Below are positions 56,967-64,000 of a stretch of DNA of 64,000 bases, in pieces. The translations under genes were made by a program, and so were the position numbers. Numbering within the stretch: position 1 is the stretch's first letter; each line of letters begins with the position of its first letter. The notes below the pieces were generated by a model that saw only the letters and a list, made by a program, of their open reading frames with translations, made no database searches and had not been told where the DNA came from. Source of the stretch: Pseudomonas synxantha BG33R (GTDB lineage Bacteria; Pseudomonadota; Gammaproteobacteria; Pseudomonadales; Pseudomonadaceae); NCBI RefSeq assembly GCF_000263715.2, contig NZ_CM001514.1:3413674-3477673 (forward strand), given 5' to 3'.

Positions 56967-57536
56967 ATGCTGATATCGACTTCTAACGCGCCCACTCCCT
57001 TCGCTCTTTTTAACGAAACAGGTGCAATCAATAACAAACCGCGAGTCAGTACTGACGCTGTTGAGCGTGCGCCGCAGAGTTCCCTGGCCAGCCCTCCGGC
57101 CGCACTGAACAATCATAGTAATCTGCCGCGATTCAAACGATCAGAGCCGCTTTTGAGCAGCCTTGTGGAACAGCCCACCAGCGCCCGCCCTAAGGTAGTC
57201 CATTACCAACAGGACGCTGTGATGAATAAGATAAAGCAGCACTTTCGTGAGTACGCCGCAGGCGAAAATGACCGTTTTGTAAACGTTAACGAATTGAAAG
57301 AAGCGGCAGGTCAGGTGCCAAGCACCAGAACTTTTTCCGCCGAGGCAACCTTGTATGCCAAGATACTCCTGCAAAACCCTCGGGCACTTCGTGAGCTAGA
57401 TATCGGTATTGGTGACAATGGCAGGCCCGGCGCAGAAGATGGAAGATTCGATATTGCAAACATCAATCACATGCTAACAAAGCCCACTTTCATGGGGCAG
57501 CACCATACCGTTTTGCTGCGTTATAGACCCAACTAA
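56967..57536 (+). CDS. Hypothetical protein, candidate type III secretion effector
   Basis: A 189-residue protein that I do not recognise as a named family. The first residues, MLISTSNAPTPF, follow the pattern of P. syringae type III signals: aliphatic residue at position 3, no acidic residue in the first 12 (first Glu at 17), and a Ser/Thr/Asn/Pro-rich first 75 residues. The C-terminal half is a folded helical domain (NKIKQHFREYAAGENDRF, then LKEAAGQVP) with an EF-hand-like loop (DIGIGDNGRPGAEDGRFDIA). Base composition is AT-richer than its neighbours, suggesting acquisition. It sits alone between two cobalamin riboswitches, with an hrp-box-like promoter, so it is unlikely to be a B12 gene. 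No secretion genes are in the window. Confidence 0.65.
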   Translation: MLISTSNAPTPFALFNETGAINNKPRVSTDAVERAPQSSLASPPAALNNHSNLPRFKRSEPLLSSLVEQPTSARPKVVHYQQDAVMNKIKQHFREYAAGENDRFVNVNELKEAAGQVPSTRTFSAEATLYAKILLQNPRALRELDIGIGDNGRPGAEDGRFDIANINHMLTKPTFMGQHHTVLLRYRPN

Positions 57537-57659
57537 TTAATCTGGTCAAGTTACACAGTCGGCGATGTTTGACACTTGATCGCAAGGCTTCGACAGGCAA
57601 GGGGTGTTCGTCAAGACGCATCAATTTGACGTACATCACTGCGTCATGCTCTCCTACAC

Positions 57660-57845
57660 ATCTTGTTTCGGGTGCCCTTCACAGGGTGAAACGGGAAACC
57701 GGTGAGTCGATGCGTCGACGAGTCCGGTGCTGCCCCCGCAACGGTAAGCGAGCGAAGTGTCACAGCCACTGTGCAAATGCATGGGAAGGCGACGCTTTCA
57801 GGACGTTCAAAAGTCCCCTCGCAAGCCCGGAGACCGGCCCGAAAA
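57660..57845 (+). promoter_or_regulatory. Cobalamin riboswitch upstream of cbtB
   Basis: Cobalamin aptamer landmarks in order on the + strand: TTTCGGGTGCCCTTCACAGG, GAAACGGGAAACCGGTG, GTGCTGCCCCCGCAACGGTA, GCCACTG, GGGAAGGCG, and GCAAGCCCGGAGACCGGCCC. The first arm is TTCGGGTGCCC, and the pairing with GCCCGGAGACC closes the aptamer. It precedes the cobalt transporter genes, the expected target. Confidence 0.94.
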
Positions 57846-57884
57846 AATCAGATAACAAACCCGCGGTGGGCGGGCGCTGTTCAG

Positions 57885-57913
57885 AACCCTGCGTGCCTGG
57901 CTCGCGGGGTTTT
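57885..57913 (+). terminator. Terminator hairpin of the cbtB riboswitch expression platform
   Basis: Stem AACCCTGCG / CGCGGGGTT (one G-T pair), 9-base loop, followed by TTTT-like end. Upstream AAACCCGCG (57858-57866) can pair with the same 3' arm, so two mutually exclusive structures are possible, as needed for a transcriptional switch. Confidence 0.65.
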
Positions 57914-57953
57914 CATGCGCTCGTTTCACCCTGACACCTGAAAGGGACGCGCC

Positions 57954-58142
57954 ATGTCGATCATCAGCAGCACTTCGCCCTCCGCCAGCAGCACTGCCAC
58001 CTTGAGCCAACGCCTGACCGCCGCCATCGGTGCGTCAATCCTTGGCGCGTGCCTGGTGTATTTCGCCGGTTTCTCCCATATCGAAGCCGTGCACAACGCG
58101 GCCCACGATACCCGCCATAGCGCCGCGTTCCCGTGCCACTGA
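57954..58142 (+). CDS. cbtB: CbtB, small subunit of the cobalt transporter
   Basis: A 62-residue protein with one membrane helix (AAIGASILGACLVYFAGFSH) and a His-bearing C-terminal tail (HIEAVHNAAHDTRHSAAFPCH) ending CH, the CbtB signature. Directly after the riboswitch terminator and 11 bases before cbtA. With CbtA it takes up cobalt for B12 synthesis. Confidence 0.93.
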   Translation: MSIISSTSPSASSTATLSQRLTAAIGASILGACLVYFAGFSHIEAVHNAAHDTRHSAAFPCH

Positions 58143-58153
58143 GACCTGCCGAC

Positions 58154-58858
58154 ATGATCAAGCGTATTGCCCAAACTGCAGGGTTCACCGGCCTGTTGGC
58201 CGCCCTGCTGCTGACCCTGCTGCAAAGCTTGTGGGTCGCGCCGTTGATTTTGCAGGCGGAGACCTTTGAAAAGGCTCCAGCTGTTGCCGAAGTCACCCAT
58301 GAACATGCTGCTGGCGCCGCTGCCCACACCCACGACGCCGAAGCCTGGGAGCCGGAAAATGGCTGGCAGCGCGTGCTGTCGACCACCGGTGGCAACCTGG
58401 TCGTTGCGGTCGGGTTTGCGCTGATGCTGGCCGGCCTGTACACCCTGCGCGCACCAACCCGTACAGCTCAAGGGCTACTGTGGGGCCTGGCCGGTTACGC
58501 GACATTCGTACTTGCGCCGACCTTGGGCCTGCCGCCTGAACTGCCGGGCACCGCCGCCGCTGATCTGGCGCAACGGCAGATCTGGTGGATCGGCACTGCC
58601 GCGTCTACCGCTGCCGGCATTGCTTTGCTGGTGTTCGGTCGCGGCTGGTTGCTCAAAGTGCTGGGCGTGGCGATCGTCGCCGTACCCCACGTGATTGGCG
58701 CCCCACAGCCGGAAGTCCACTCCATGCTGGCCCCGGAGGCCCTCGAAGCCCAGTTCAAGATCGCATCGCAGTTGACCAATGTGGCGTTCTGGCTGGCCCT
58801 TGGTCTGATCAGTGCCTGGCTGTTCCGCCGTAACCGCGACGAACACTACTCGGCATGA
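58154..58858 (+). CDS. cbtA: CbtA, cobalt transporter subunit
   Basis: A 234-residue membrane protein with about five helices and a His-rich loop after the first (HEHAAGAAAHTHDAEAWEPE), then VPHVIGAPQPEVHSMLAPEAL, the typical CbtA features. The start at 58154 (MIKRIAQTAG) is preferred over an in-frame ATG seven codons earlier that overlaps cbtB. Its stop overlaps the cobE start. Expression is controlled by the cobalamin riboswitch upstream of cbtB. Confidence 0.93.
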   Translation: MIKRIAQTAGFTGLLAALLLTLLQSLWVAPLILQAETFEKAPAVAEVTHEHAAGAAAHTHDAEAWEPENGWQRVLSTTGGNLVVAVGFALMLAGLYTLRAPTRTAQGLLWGLAGYATFVLAPTLGLPPELPGTAAADLAQRQIWWIGTAASTAAGIALLVFGRGWLLKVLGVAIVAVPHVIGAPQPEVHSMLAPEALEAQFKIASQLTNVAFWLALGLISAWLFRRNRDEHYSA

Positions 58859-59247
58859 CCCTCGTCGTCGGCCTGGGTTGCCAGCGGGGTTGTGATGTCC
58901 GAACCCTGCTGGAACTCCTTGATAGCGCCCTCGCCGAAGGCGGCATTGAACGCCAACGCATTACCGCGCTGGCGAGCATTGATCGCAAACAGGCTGAGCC
59001 GGGGTTGGTGGCCCTGGCCCAATTGTTGAGCCTGCCCTTGCAGTGTTTCAGCGCCGAACAACTGGCCGGCTTTGAACATCGGCTGAGCCACAAATCAGCC
59101 GTAGCATTTAGCCATACCGGCTGTTACGGCGTCGCCGAAAGCGCCGCATTGGCCCTGGCTGAGCAACTCGCCCACGGCCCCGCCCGCCTGCTCATCACCC
59201 GCAAGAAAACCATCCAGGCCACCATTGCATTGGCCTGCGCCGGTTAA
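58855..59247 (+). CDS. cobE: CobE, cobalamin biosynthesis protein (CbiG C-terminal-like)
   Basis: A 130-residue protein of the CobE/CbiG C-terminal family: GLGCQRGCDVRTLLELLDSAL at the start, ITALASIDRKQAEPGLVALAQ in the middle and SHTGCYGVAESAALALA near the end. It takes part in ring contraction-stage or precorrin handling of B12 synthesis; the precise role is not settled. Coupled to cbtA by ATGA overlap; cobM follows after 71 bases. Confidence 0.92.
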   Translation: MTLVVGLGCQRGCDVRTLLELLDSALAEGGIERQRITALASIDRKQAEPGLVALAQLLSLPLQCFSAEQLAGFEHRLSHKSAVAFSHTGCYGVAESAALALAEQLAHGPARLLITRKKTIQATIALACAG

Positions 59248-59318
59248 AATCCCGATAATTGCCGCTCTCGATCATGAGCATTCTTCATGCTCGCCCGTTT
59301 TTTCAACAGGAATTCCCC

Positions 59319-60065
59319 ATGACCGTCTACTTCATCGGCGCAGGCCCCGGCGACCCGGAACTGATTACCGTCAAGGGCCAGCGGCTGATCCGCAGCTGCC
59401 CGGTGATCATCTACGCTGGCTCGCTGGTGCCTGCGGCGGTACTGGAAGGTCATCAGGCACACCAGGTGGTCAACAGTGCCGAGCTGCATCTGGAACAGAT
59501 CATCGACGTGATCAAAGCCGCCCATGCGCAAGGCCAGGATGTGGCGCGCGTGCACTCCGGCGACCCGAGCCTGTATGGGGCGATTGGTGAGCAGATCCGT
59601 CACTTGCGCGAGTTGGGCATTCCCTTCCAGATCATTCCCGGGGTTACGGCGGTGGCTGCCTGCGCGGCGTTGCTGGAAACCGAACTGACCCTCCCGGACA
59701 TTGCCCAGAGCGTGATCCTGACCCGCTATGCAGATAAAACCAGCATGCCGGCGGGTGAGGACTTCGACAGCCTGGCCCGGCACGGCACGACAATGGCCAT
59801 TCACTTGGGGGTCAATCATCTGGAAAGGATCGTCGCTGAGCTGCTGCCGCACTATGGTGCAGATTGCCCGATCGCCGTGGTGCACCGCGCGACATGGCCG
59901 GACCAGGATTGGGTGGTGGGTTCGTTGAGTGATATTGCCCAGAAGGTCGCGACTAAAGGCTTTCGGCGTACGGCGCTGATTGTGGTCGGGCGGGTGTTGG
60001 CAAATGATAGCTTTGGCGAATCCTCGCTGTACCGCGCAGGTCACGCCCACCTCTATCGCCCCTGA
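59319..60065 (+). CDS. cobM: Precorrin-4 C(11)-methyltransferase
   Basis: A 248-residue SAM-dependent uroporphyrinogen-type methyltransferase: YFIGAGPGDPELITVKGQRL, VARVHSGDPSLYGAIGEQI, IPGVTAVAACAALLETELTLP, ILTRYADKTSMP. CobM methylates precorrin-4 at C-11 to precorrin-5. The start at 59319 (MTVYFIGAG) is preceded by CAGGAATT; earlier in-frame starts would add 20 residues. Last gene of the cbtB-cbtA-cobE-cobM set; a terminator follows. Confidence 0.95.
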   Translation: MTVYFIGAGPGDPELITVKGQRLIRSCPVIIYAGSLVPAAVLEGHQAHQVVNSAELHLEQIIDVIKAAHAQGQDVARVHSGDPSLYGAIGEQIRHLRELGIPFQIIPGVTAVAACAALLETELTLPDIAQSVILTRYADKTSMPAGEDFDSLARHGTTMAIHLGVNHLERIVAELLPHYGADCPIAVVHRATWPDQDWVVGSLSDIAQKVATKGFRRTALIVVGRVLANDSFGESSLYRAGHAHLYRP

Positions 60066-60134
60066 AGAAATGGATTAATCCACAGCCAATCCAAACTATC
60101 AGACAATCATCATAACTTGCTGAATTTAGAGCAT

Positions 60135-60165
60135 AAAAAACGGCGCTCACGGGGCGCCGTTTTTT
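60135..60165. terminator. Bidirectional intrinsic terminator
   Basis: AAAAAACGGCGC / GCGCCGTTTTTT with a 7-base loop. It has T-runs on both strands and lies between the convergent cobM and nfuA genes, serving both. Confidence 0.93.
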
Positions 60166-60187
60166 AATCTCGCAGTGAACGCCTTAC

Positions 60188-60781
<594 letters not shown>

Positions 60782-60831
60782 TCACAGGCTTGCCGGCAGT
60801 TTACGCCAAATCATTACAGAGGTACAAAGTC

Positions 60832-61857
60832 CTAGTATTTTTGTCGGGAAATAATTGCCCGCCCCTCAATACCCAGTAAACGCTTGAGCGTGCGATAGCT
60901 TGCCTTCTCGAGCCATTGGTAGCTGCCATAGGCGCCCAGTACTATCAATACAATGCATACCGGCAGGATTGTGTAGGGATCTATTCCGGTTCGGTCAGCG
61001 ACCCATCGCCCCACGGCTAGCACCAGCACGTGGATCAAGTACACCGAGTAAGAGCAATCACCAAGCAGCTTCAAAACGCGAGAATCTTGAAAGTAACGCT
61101 CCAGGGTCACACAACTGATAACCAATATCGCGCTCGGCACGCCCCATTCCAGCGCACGGGGTATGTCTGCCCCATGATAAATCGCCGCCAGCGCCGCCGC
61201 GATGCCCAGCAACGGCAACCACGCGCTGGCCTGACATAGGCCACGCCGGTAAAGCATACCGATCACAATGCCCATCAGAAACTCGAAAATAATGTCCTCA
61301 TGGTAGAAGCCGCTGGCCAGGTCAAAGGCGGGAGTGATGATGTAGCACACCAGATACAGCAGCGCTGCTACCACCCACAAGCGATAGGCCGCGGGCACCA
61401 GCAAGGCAAAGGCAAACAGGCAATAAAACAGCATCTCGAAATTCAGTGTCCACCCGACATCGAGCAGGGGATAGACGCCGAAGCCTCCCGGGTTTTGGGC
61501 CGGGATAAAGAGCATCGACATGAGTACATGACCGGGTTCGAGCCGAGCCTCTGGAAAGATCGCAGGCACAACGGCAACCACGAGAATCATGATCAAGGTA
61601 TAGAACCAATACGCCGGAACAATCCTCGCTATGCGCATCAGCATGAAACGCCCGGGGCTCAGCGCTTTGTCGGCAGTCGCCAGGTAAATCACCAAGCCAC
61701 TGATGACAAAGAACACATCCACTCCAATGGCGCCTTTGTCGACAAACAGAGATTCCAGCGCGTTGCTGGCTTCAAAGTTGAAAAAACCTTGCATGAAATG
61801 GTGGCCCACCACACTCCATGCCGCCAAGGCGCGTAGAAACTGCACTGAAATCAACAT
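60832..61857 (-). CDS. Acyltransferase 3 family membrane protein
   Basis: A 341-residue inner-membrane O-acyltransferase (OafA/NodX type) with about ten helices. Family markers are the N-terminal FLRALAAWSVVGHHFMQGF with the catalytic His, GVDVFFVISGLVIYLAT, and VYLIHVLVLAVGRW in the last third. It probably acetylates a surface sugar; no polysaccharide genes are adjacent, so the target is unknown. Base composition is slightly AT-richer than neighbours. Confidence 0.92.
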   Translation of the reverse strand: MLISVQFLRALAAWSVVGHHFMQGFFNFEASNALESLFVDKGAIGVDVFFVISGLVIYLATADKALSPGRFMLMRIARIVPAYWFYTLIMILVVAVVPAIFPEARLEPGHVLMSMLFIPAQNPGGFGVYPLLDVGWTLNFEMLFYCLFAFALLVPAAYRLWVVAALLYLVCYIITPAFDLASGFYHEDIIFEFLMGIVIGMLYRRGLCQASAWLPLLGIAAALAAIYHGADIPRALEWGVPSAILVISCVTLERYFQDSRVLKLLGDCSYSVYLIHVLVLAVGRWVADRTGIDPYTILPVCIVLIVLGAYGSYQWLEKASYRTLKRLLGIEGRAIISRQKY

Positions 61858-61938
61858 CGGTGTCCCCTGTCCAGTCCGTAGGTAGGTATCCGACTGCTTC
61901 AGTGCTCACTTGGAGAAATGACCGGACCAATACAGTAG

Positions 61939-64000
61939 TTATAGATTCTCGTAGCGGTTCATGTCCAATACACCCTCTTCCACTGGCGTGGTTTCACGAA
62001 TGTAGCGCGACAAATCGTGGAAGTATTGCCAGAACTGCGGATGACTGCGGCGTACCCCCCAGCGCTCGACTATTTTCTCAAACCGCTTGGCATCCTTGGC
62101 CTGCTCCATTTGCGTGACGAATTGCGGCACCTCTTGAGCTGGAATGTTGAACATGAAATTCGGGTAACTGCTCATCACCCCCGGATAGATGGTCAGTGTG
62201 TCGAGGCCCGGCTGGTAGCGATAAGCCTCACCCAACAGGAAAGCCACATTACTGTGGGCACGGTTACGCAGCATGCTGTAGACCACGCGCTGACCACCCT
62301 GGGTTTCGATGCGCAGCATAGTGGCTTCGGGCAACTGGTCGATCACCTTGAGCCCCGCCGCCGGGCGCGATGTCAGGCGGCTAAGCGCCTGTTCGGCGTC
62401 CCGCAAGGCCGGGTCGATACCAGTGCGCGAGCAATAGGCCCCGGTGCAGCGGTTGATTGGGTCGGGGCTGACGTTCAAACCGCCGTAACGCGTCAGCAGT
62501 TGGTTGGCAAAATCGCGCTTGGGATCTTTCTCGTCCAGATGCAGCCCCGTGGGCTTGTCGTCATCAATGGCTTCATAGTCCAGCCACAACTTGAGCTTGC
62601 CACTGTTCTGGTACCAGTCATCAAGGAAGTCCTCGCGGGTGTCGGCCGGCATCAGACGCAGGAAGTTCTGTTCGGCGCCGTTGCGGATCAGGTCGAAGTA
62701 CAAGCGCGTCTGGGCCTGGTGCGACACATTGCCGAACACGTCGAAGTTGACTGCCAGTTGGTAATAAGTGCGTTCCAGCAGTGGGTAATCGAACAGCCAC
62801 ATCGTCTGCGGCACCTCGCCGATCAGGCCCTTGGTCACCGAGGCGCTGTCGAAATGGCGGAAGATGGTCAGCAAGGCATTGTCATTACCCGCCCACAAAC
62901 TCGACCAACTCGGCGGCGGCACATCTGCGTAGCTATCGCGGCGCAACGCCTCATACTGATTACGCTTGTCGCGATAGGCCAGCCACAGGCCCAGCACACT
63001 GCCCACATCATCGTTTTGCCCAGGCATGGCCAACAATGGCGTGGCCTGGCCGCGGTAACGGGCATCGGTGATGTACAGGTCATGGTCCGGCTCCTGGAAC
63101 AGTGTCCAGAAGTTATCGCGGATCACGTCCGTGGCGATCTGCCCACGGCACACCGGCCCCCGGATGAAAGTGCGCACGAAGTATTCGGCGTTATCCAACA
63201 TGAACTGATAACGCGCCTTGGCCGGTATGGCTTCGAAGGTTTCGAACGGGTTGGCGCGGCGCCCCGGCCCATAGCCCGGCAAGGCGCTCACCTGCCAGTC
63301 ACCGGAATAGAAGAGGTCTTTGATCCGCGCCATTTTCGCCGCGCTGAACGGGTAAGTGATGTGGGTTTTATGCACGATCACGCCCTGTACCGGCCACAGG
63401 CGGTAATAGACCTGAGTGCCTGGGTCATCGTTAGGACGTCGGGTCGCGATCAGGTCGATCGGCTGCCCGCTCGGCGTACGCGAACGCACCCACTGGAAGT
63501 AATGCCCCGGCTCGCCGTTCTCGAAGTAAATGTGGGCGAGGAACAAATGCTCGTACAACCAGCGCGCCACCAGGCTTTCCCGGGCGCCCGGCTGGTTGAA
63601 CAGGGATTCCCATTGCTGCACCTGCAAGGCTTCCCTGGCGCTGGGCGCCAGACTCTGCTCATCAATCGGCGCACCGGAGGCCAGCCAGCGTTGCAGGGTC
63701 TGGTATTGCTGGTCGGTCAGGCCGGTGACGGCCAGCGGCATGCCCTCCTTGGGATGGGCGCCGGCATAGGCGTTGAACTCGCCGGGCGTCGCGCACATGT
63801 TTTGGCGGCTCAGGCCCAATACAATCTCGTCGGGCAGTTTGGCATTGGGTGGCAATGGCGCGTTATGCCCCAGCTCCAGCATACGTGCCATCAACGCAGC
63901 CTGGCTGCCCTGGGCATCCAGTACCGAGTAGAAGCCCTTCTGCTGCCAGGCTTGTTTGCCGAACGCGTCATAGAACAGCCGTGTAGTCGGTGTGGCCTGG
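61939..64000 (-). CDS. cti: Fatty acid cis/trans isomerase (3' part)
   Basis: The C-terminal 686 residues of Cti, the periplasmic haem enzyme that turns cis- into trans-unsaturated membrane fatty acids under solvent or heat stress. The frame is open to the window edge, reading in as FYDAFGKQAWQQKGFYSVLD. Typical stretches include MPLAVTGLTDQQYQTLQRWL, RWLYEHLFLAHIYFE, FIRGPVCRGQIATDVI and YPNFMFNIPAQEVPQF. The N-terminal part with the CxxCH haem site lies outside the window. The ATG near 63891 is internal. Confidence 0.93.
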   Translation of the reverse strand, partial: QATPTTRLFYDAFGKQAWQQKGFYSVLDAQGSQAALMARMLELGHNAPLPPNAKLPDEIVLGLSRQNMCATPGEFNAYAGAHPKEGMPLAVTGLTDQQYQTLQRWLASGAPIDEQSLAPSAREALQVQQWESLFNQPGARESLVARWLYEHLFLAHIYFENGEPGHYFQWVRSRTPSGQPIDLIATRRPNDDPGTQVYYRLWPVQGVIVHKTHITYPFSAAKMARIKDLFYSGDWQVSALPGYGPGRRANPFETFEAIPAKARYQFMLDNAEYFVRTFIRGPVCRGQIATDVIRDNFWTLFQEPDHDLYITDARYRGQATPLLAMPGQNDDVGSVLGLWLAYRDKRNQYEALRRDSYADVPPPSWSSLWAGNDNALLTIFRHFDSASVTKGLIGEVPQTMWLFDYPLLERTYYQLAVNFDVFGNVSHQAQTRLYFDLIRNGAEQNFLRLMPADTREDFLDDWYQNSGKLKLWLDYEAIDDDKPTGLHLDEKDPKRDFANQLLTRYGGLNVSPDPINRCTGAYCSRTGIDPALRDAEQALSRLTSRPAAGLKVIDQLPEATMLRIETQGGQRVVYSMLRNRAHSNVAFLLGEAYRYQPGLDTLTIYPGVMSSYPNFMFNIPAQEVPQFVTQMEQAKDAKRFEKIVERWGVRRSHPQFWQYFHDLSRYIRETTPVEEGVLDMNRYENL

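Noticed and set aside
57569..57934. Plus-strand open frame across the second riboswitch
   Set aside because: The bases match the cobalamin aptamer and its terminator; the peptide has no coding character.

Overview
The window looks like chromosome of a Pseudomonas of the P. fluorescens group. The evidence is the GC-rich coding, the ptxS-kguEKTD cluster, a complete fapABCDEF amyloid operon, the block pepN/DUF2797/DUF1315/rhomboid/phosphoesterase/nadK/DUF1853, and many REP palindromes (GTGGGAGC.GGCTTGC type) between genes. No rRNA, tRNA, phage, IS element or CRISPR array was seen. The assignment rests on gene content and recalled family sequences, not on a search.

Layout. 1-3.6 kb: end of an RND efflux operon (adaptor fragment and pump). 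3.8-6 kb: DUF1345 membrane protein, AraC regulator, LysE exporter. 6.1-11.3 kb: 2-ketogluconate catabolism, with the repressor gene ptxS and kguE-kguK-kguT-kguD; identical 14-bp PtxS operators precede ptxS and kguE. 11.3-11.9 kb: a repeat island. 11.9-17.6 kb: xanthine/uracil-type permease, LEA-like lipoprotein, nitrilase with a divergent LysR regulator, DUF883 protein, and dpkA. 17.8-22.9 kb: a 1712-residue dermonecrotic-toxin-like protein with four internal repeats and a C-terminal HELTH metallopeptidase-like motif. 22.9-24.3 kb: PepSY protein and a FecR-type regulator with no sigma factor beside it.

24.6-30.8 kb: the functional amyloid operon fapABCDEF. A good sigma-54 promoter and palindromic upstream sites precede it, and a sigma-54 activator gene lies convergent at its far end. 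31-35.2 kb: two small proteins and the gnd-zwf-Cof operon (pentose phosphate route). 35.3-41.7 kb: phosphoethanolamine transferase, TonB siderophore receptor, small secreted protein, GNAT acetyltransferase, ZapE-like ATPase. 41.7-42.2 kb: a second copy of the dispersed repeat. 42.2-49.8 kb: pepN to DUF1853, mostly one minus-strand run with overlapping starts and stops.

49.9-60.1 kb: cobalamin/cobalt region. Minus-strand cobW-cobN-chlI-chlD and plus-strand cbtB-cbtA-cobE-cobM each lie behind a cobalamin riboswitch. Between the two riboswitches is an unrelated 189-codon gene with an hrp-box-like promoter and a type III effector-like N-terminus. 60.2-64 kb: nfuA, an acyltransferase-3 protein, and the 3' part of the fatty acid cis/trans isomerase gene cti, cut by the window edge.

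Most notable: the candidate HrpL-controlled effector between the riboswitches, the toxin-like protein with an M35-like zinc motif, the sigma-54 control region of fap, a PtxS C-terminus encoded by a REP element, and a dispersed repeat whose two copies differ by a palindrome-rich module.
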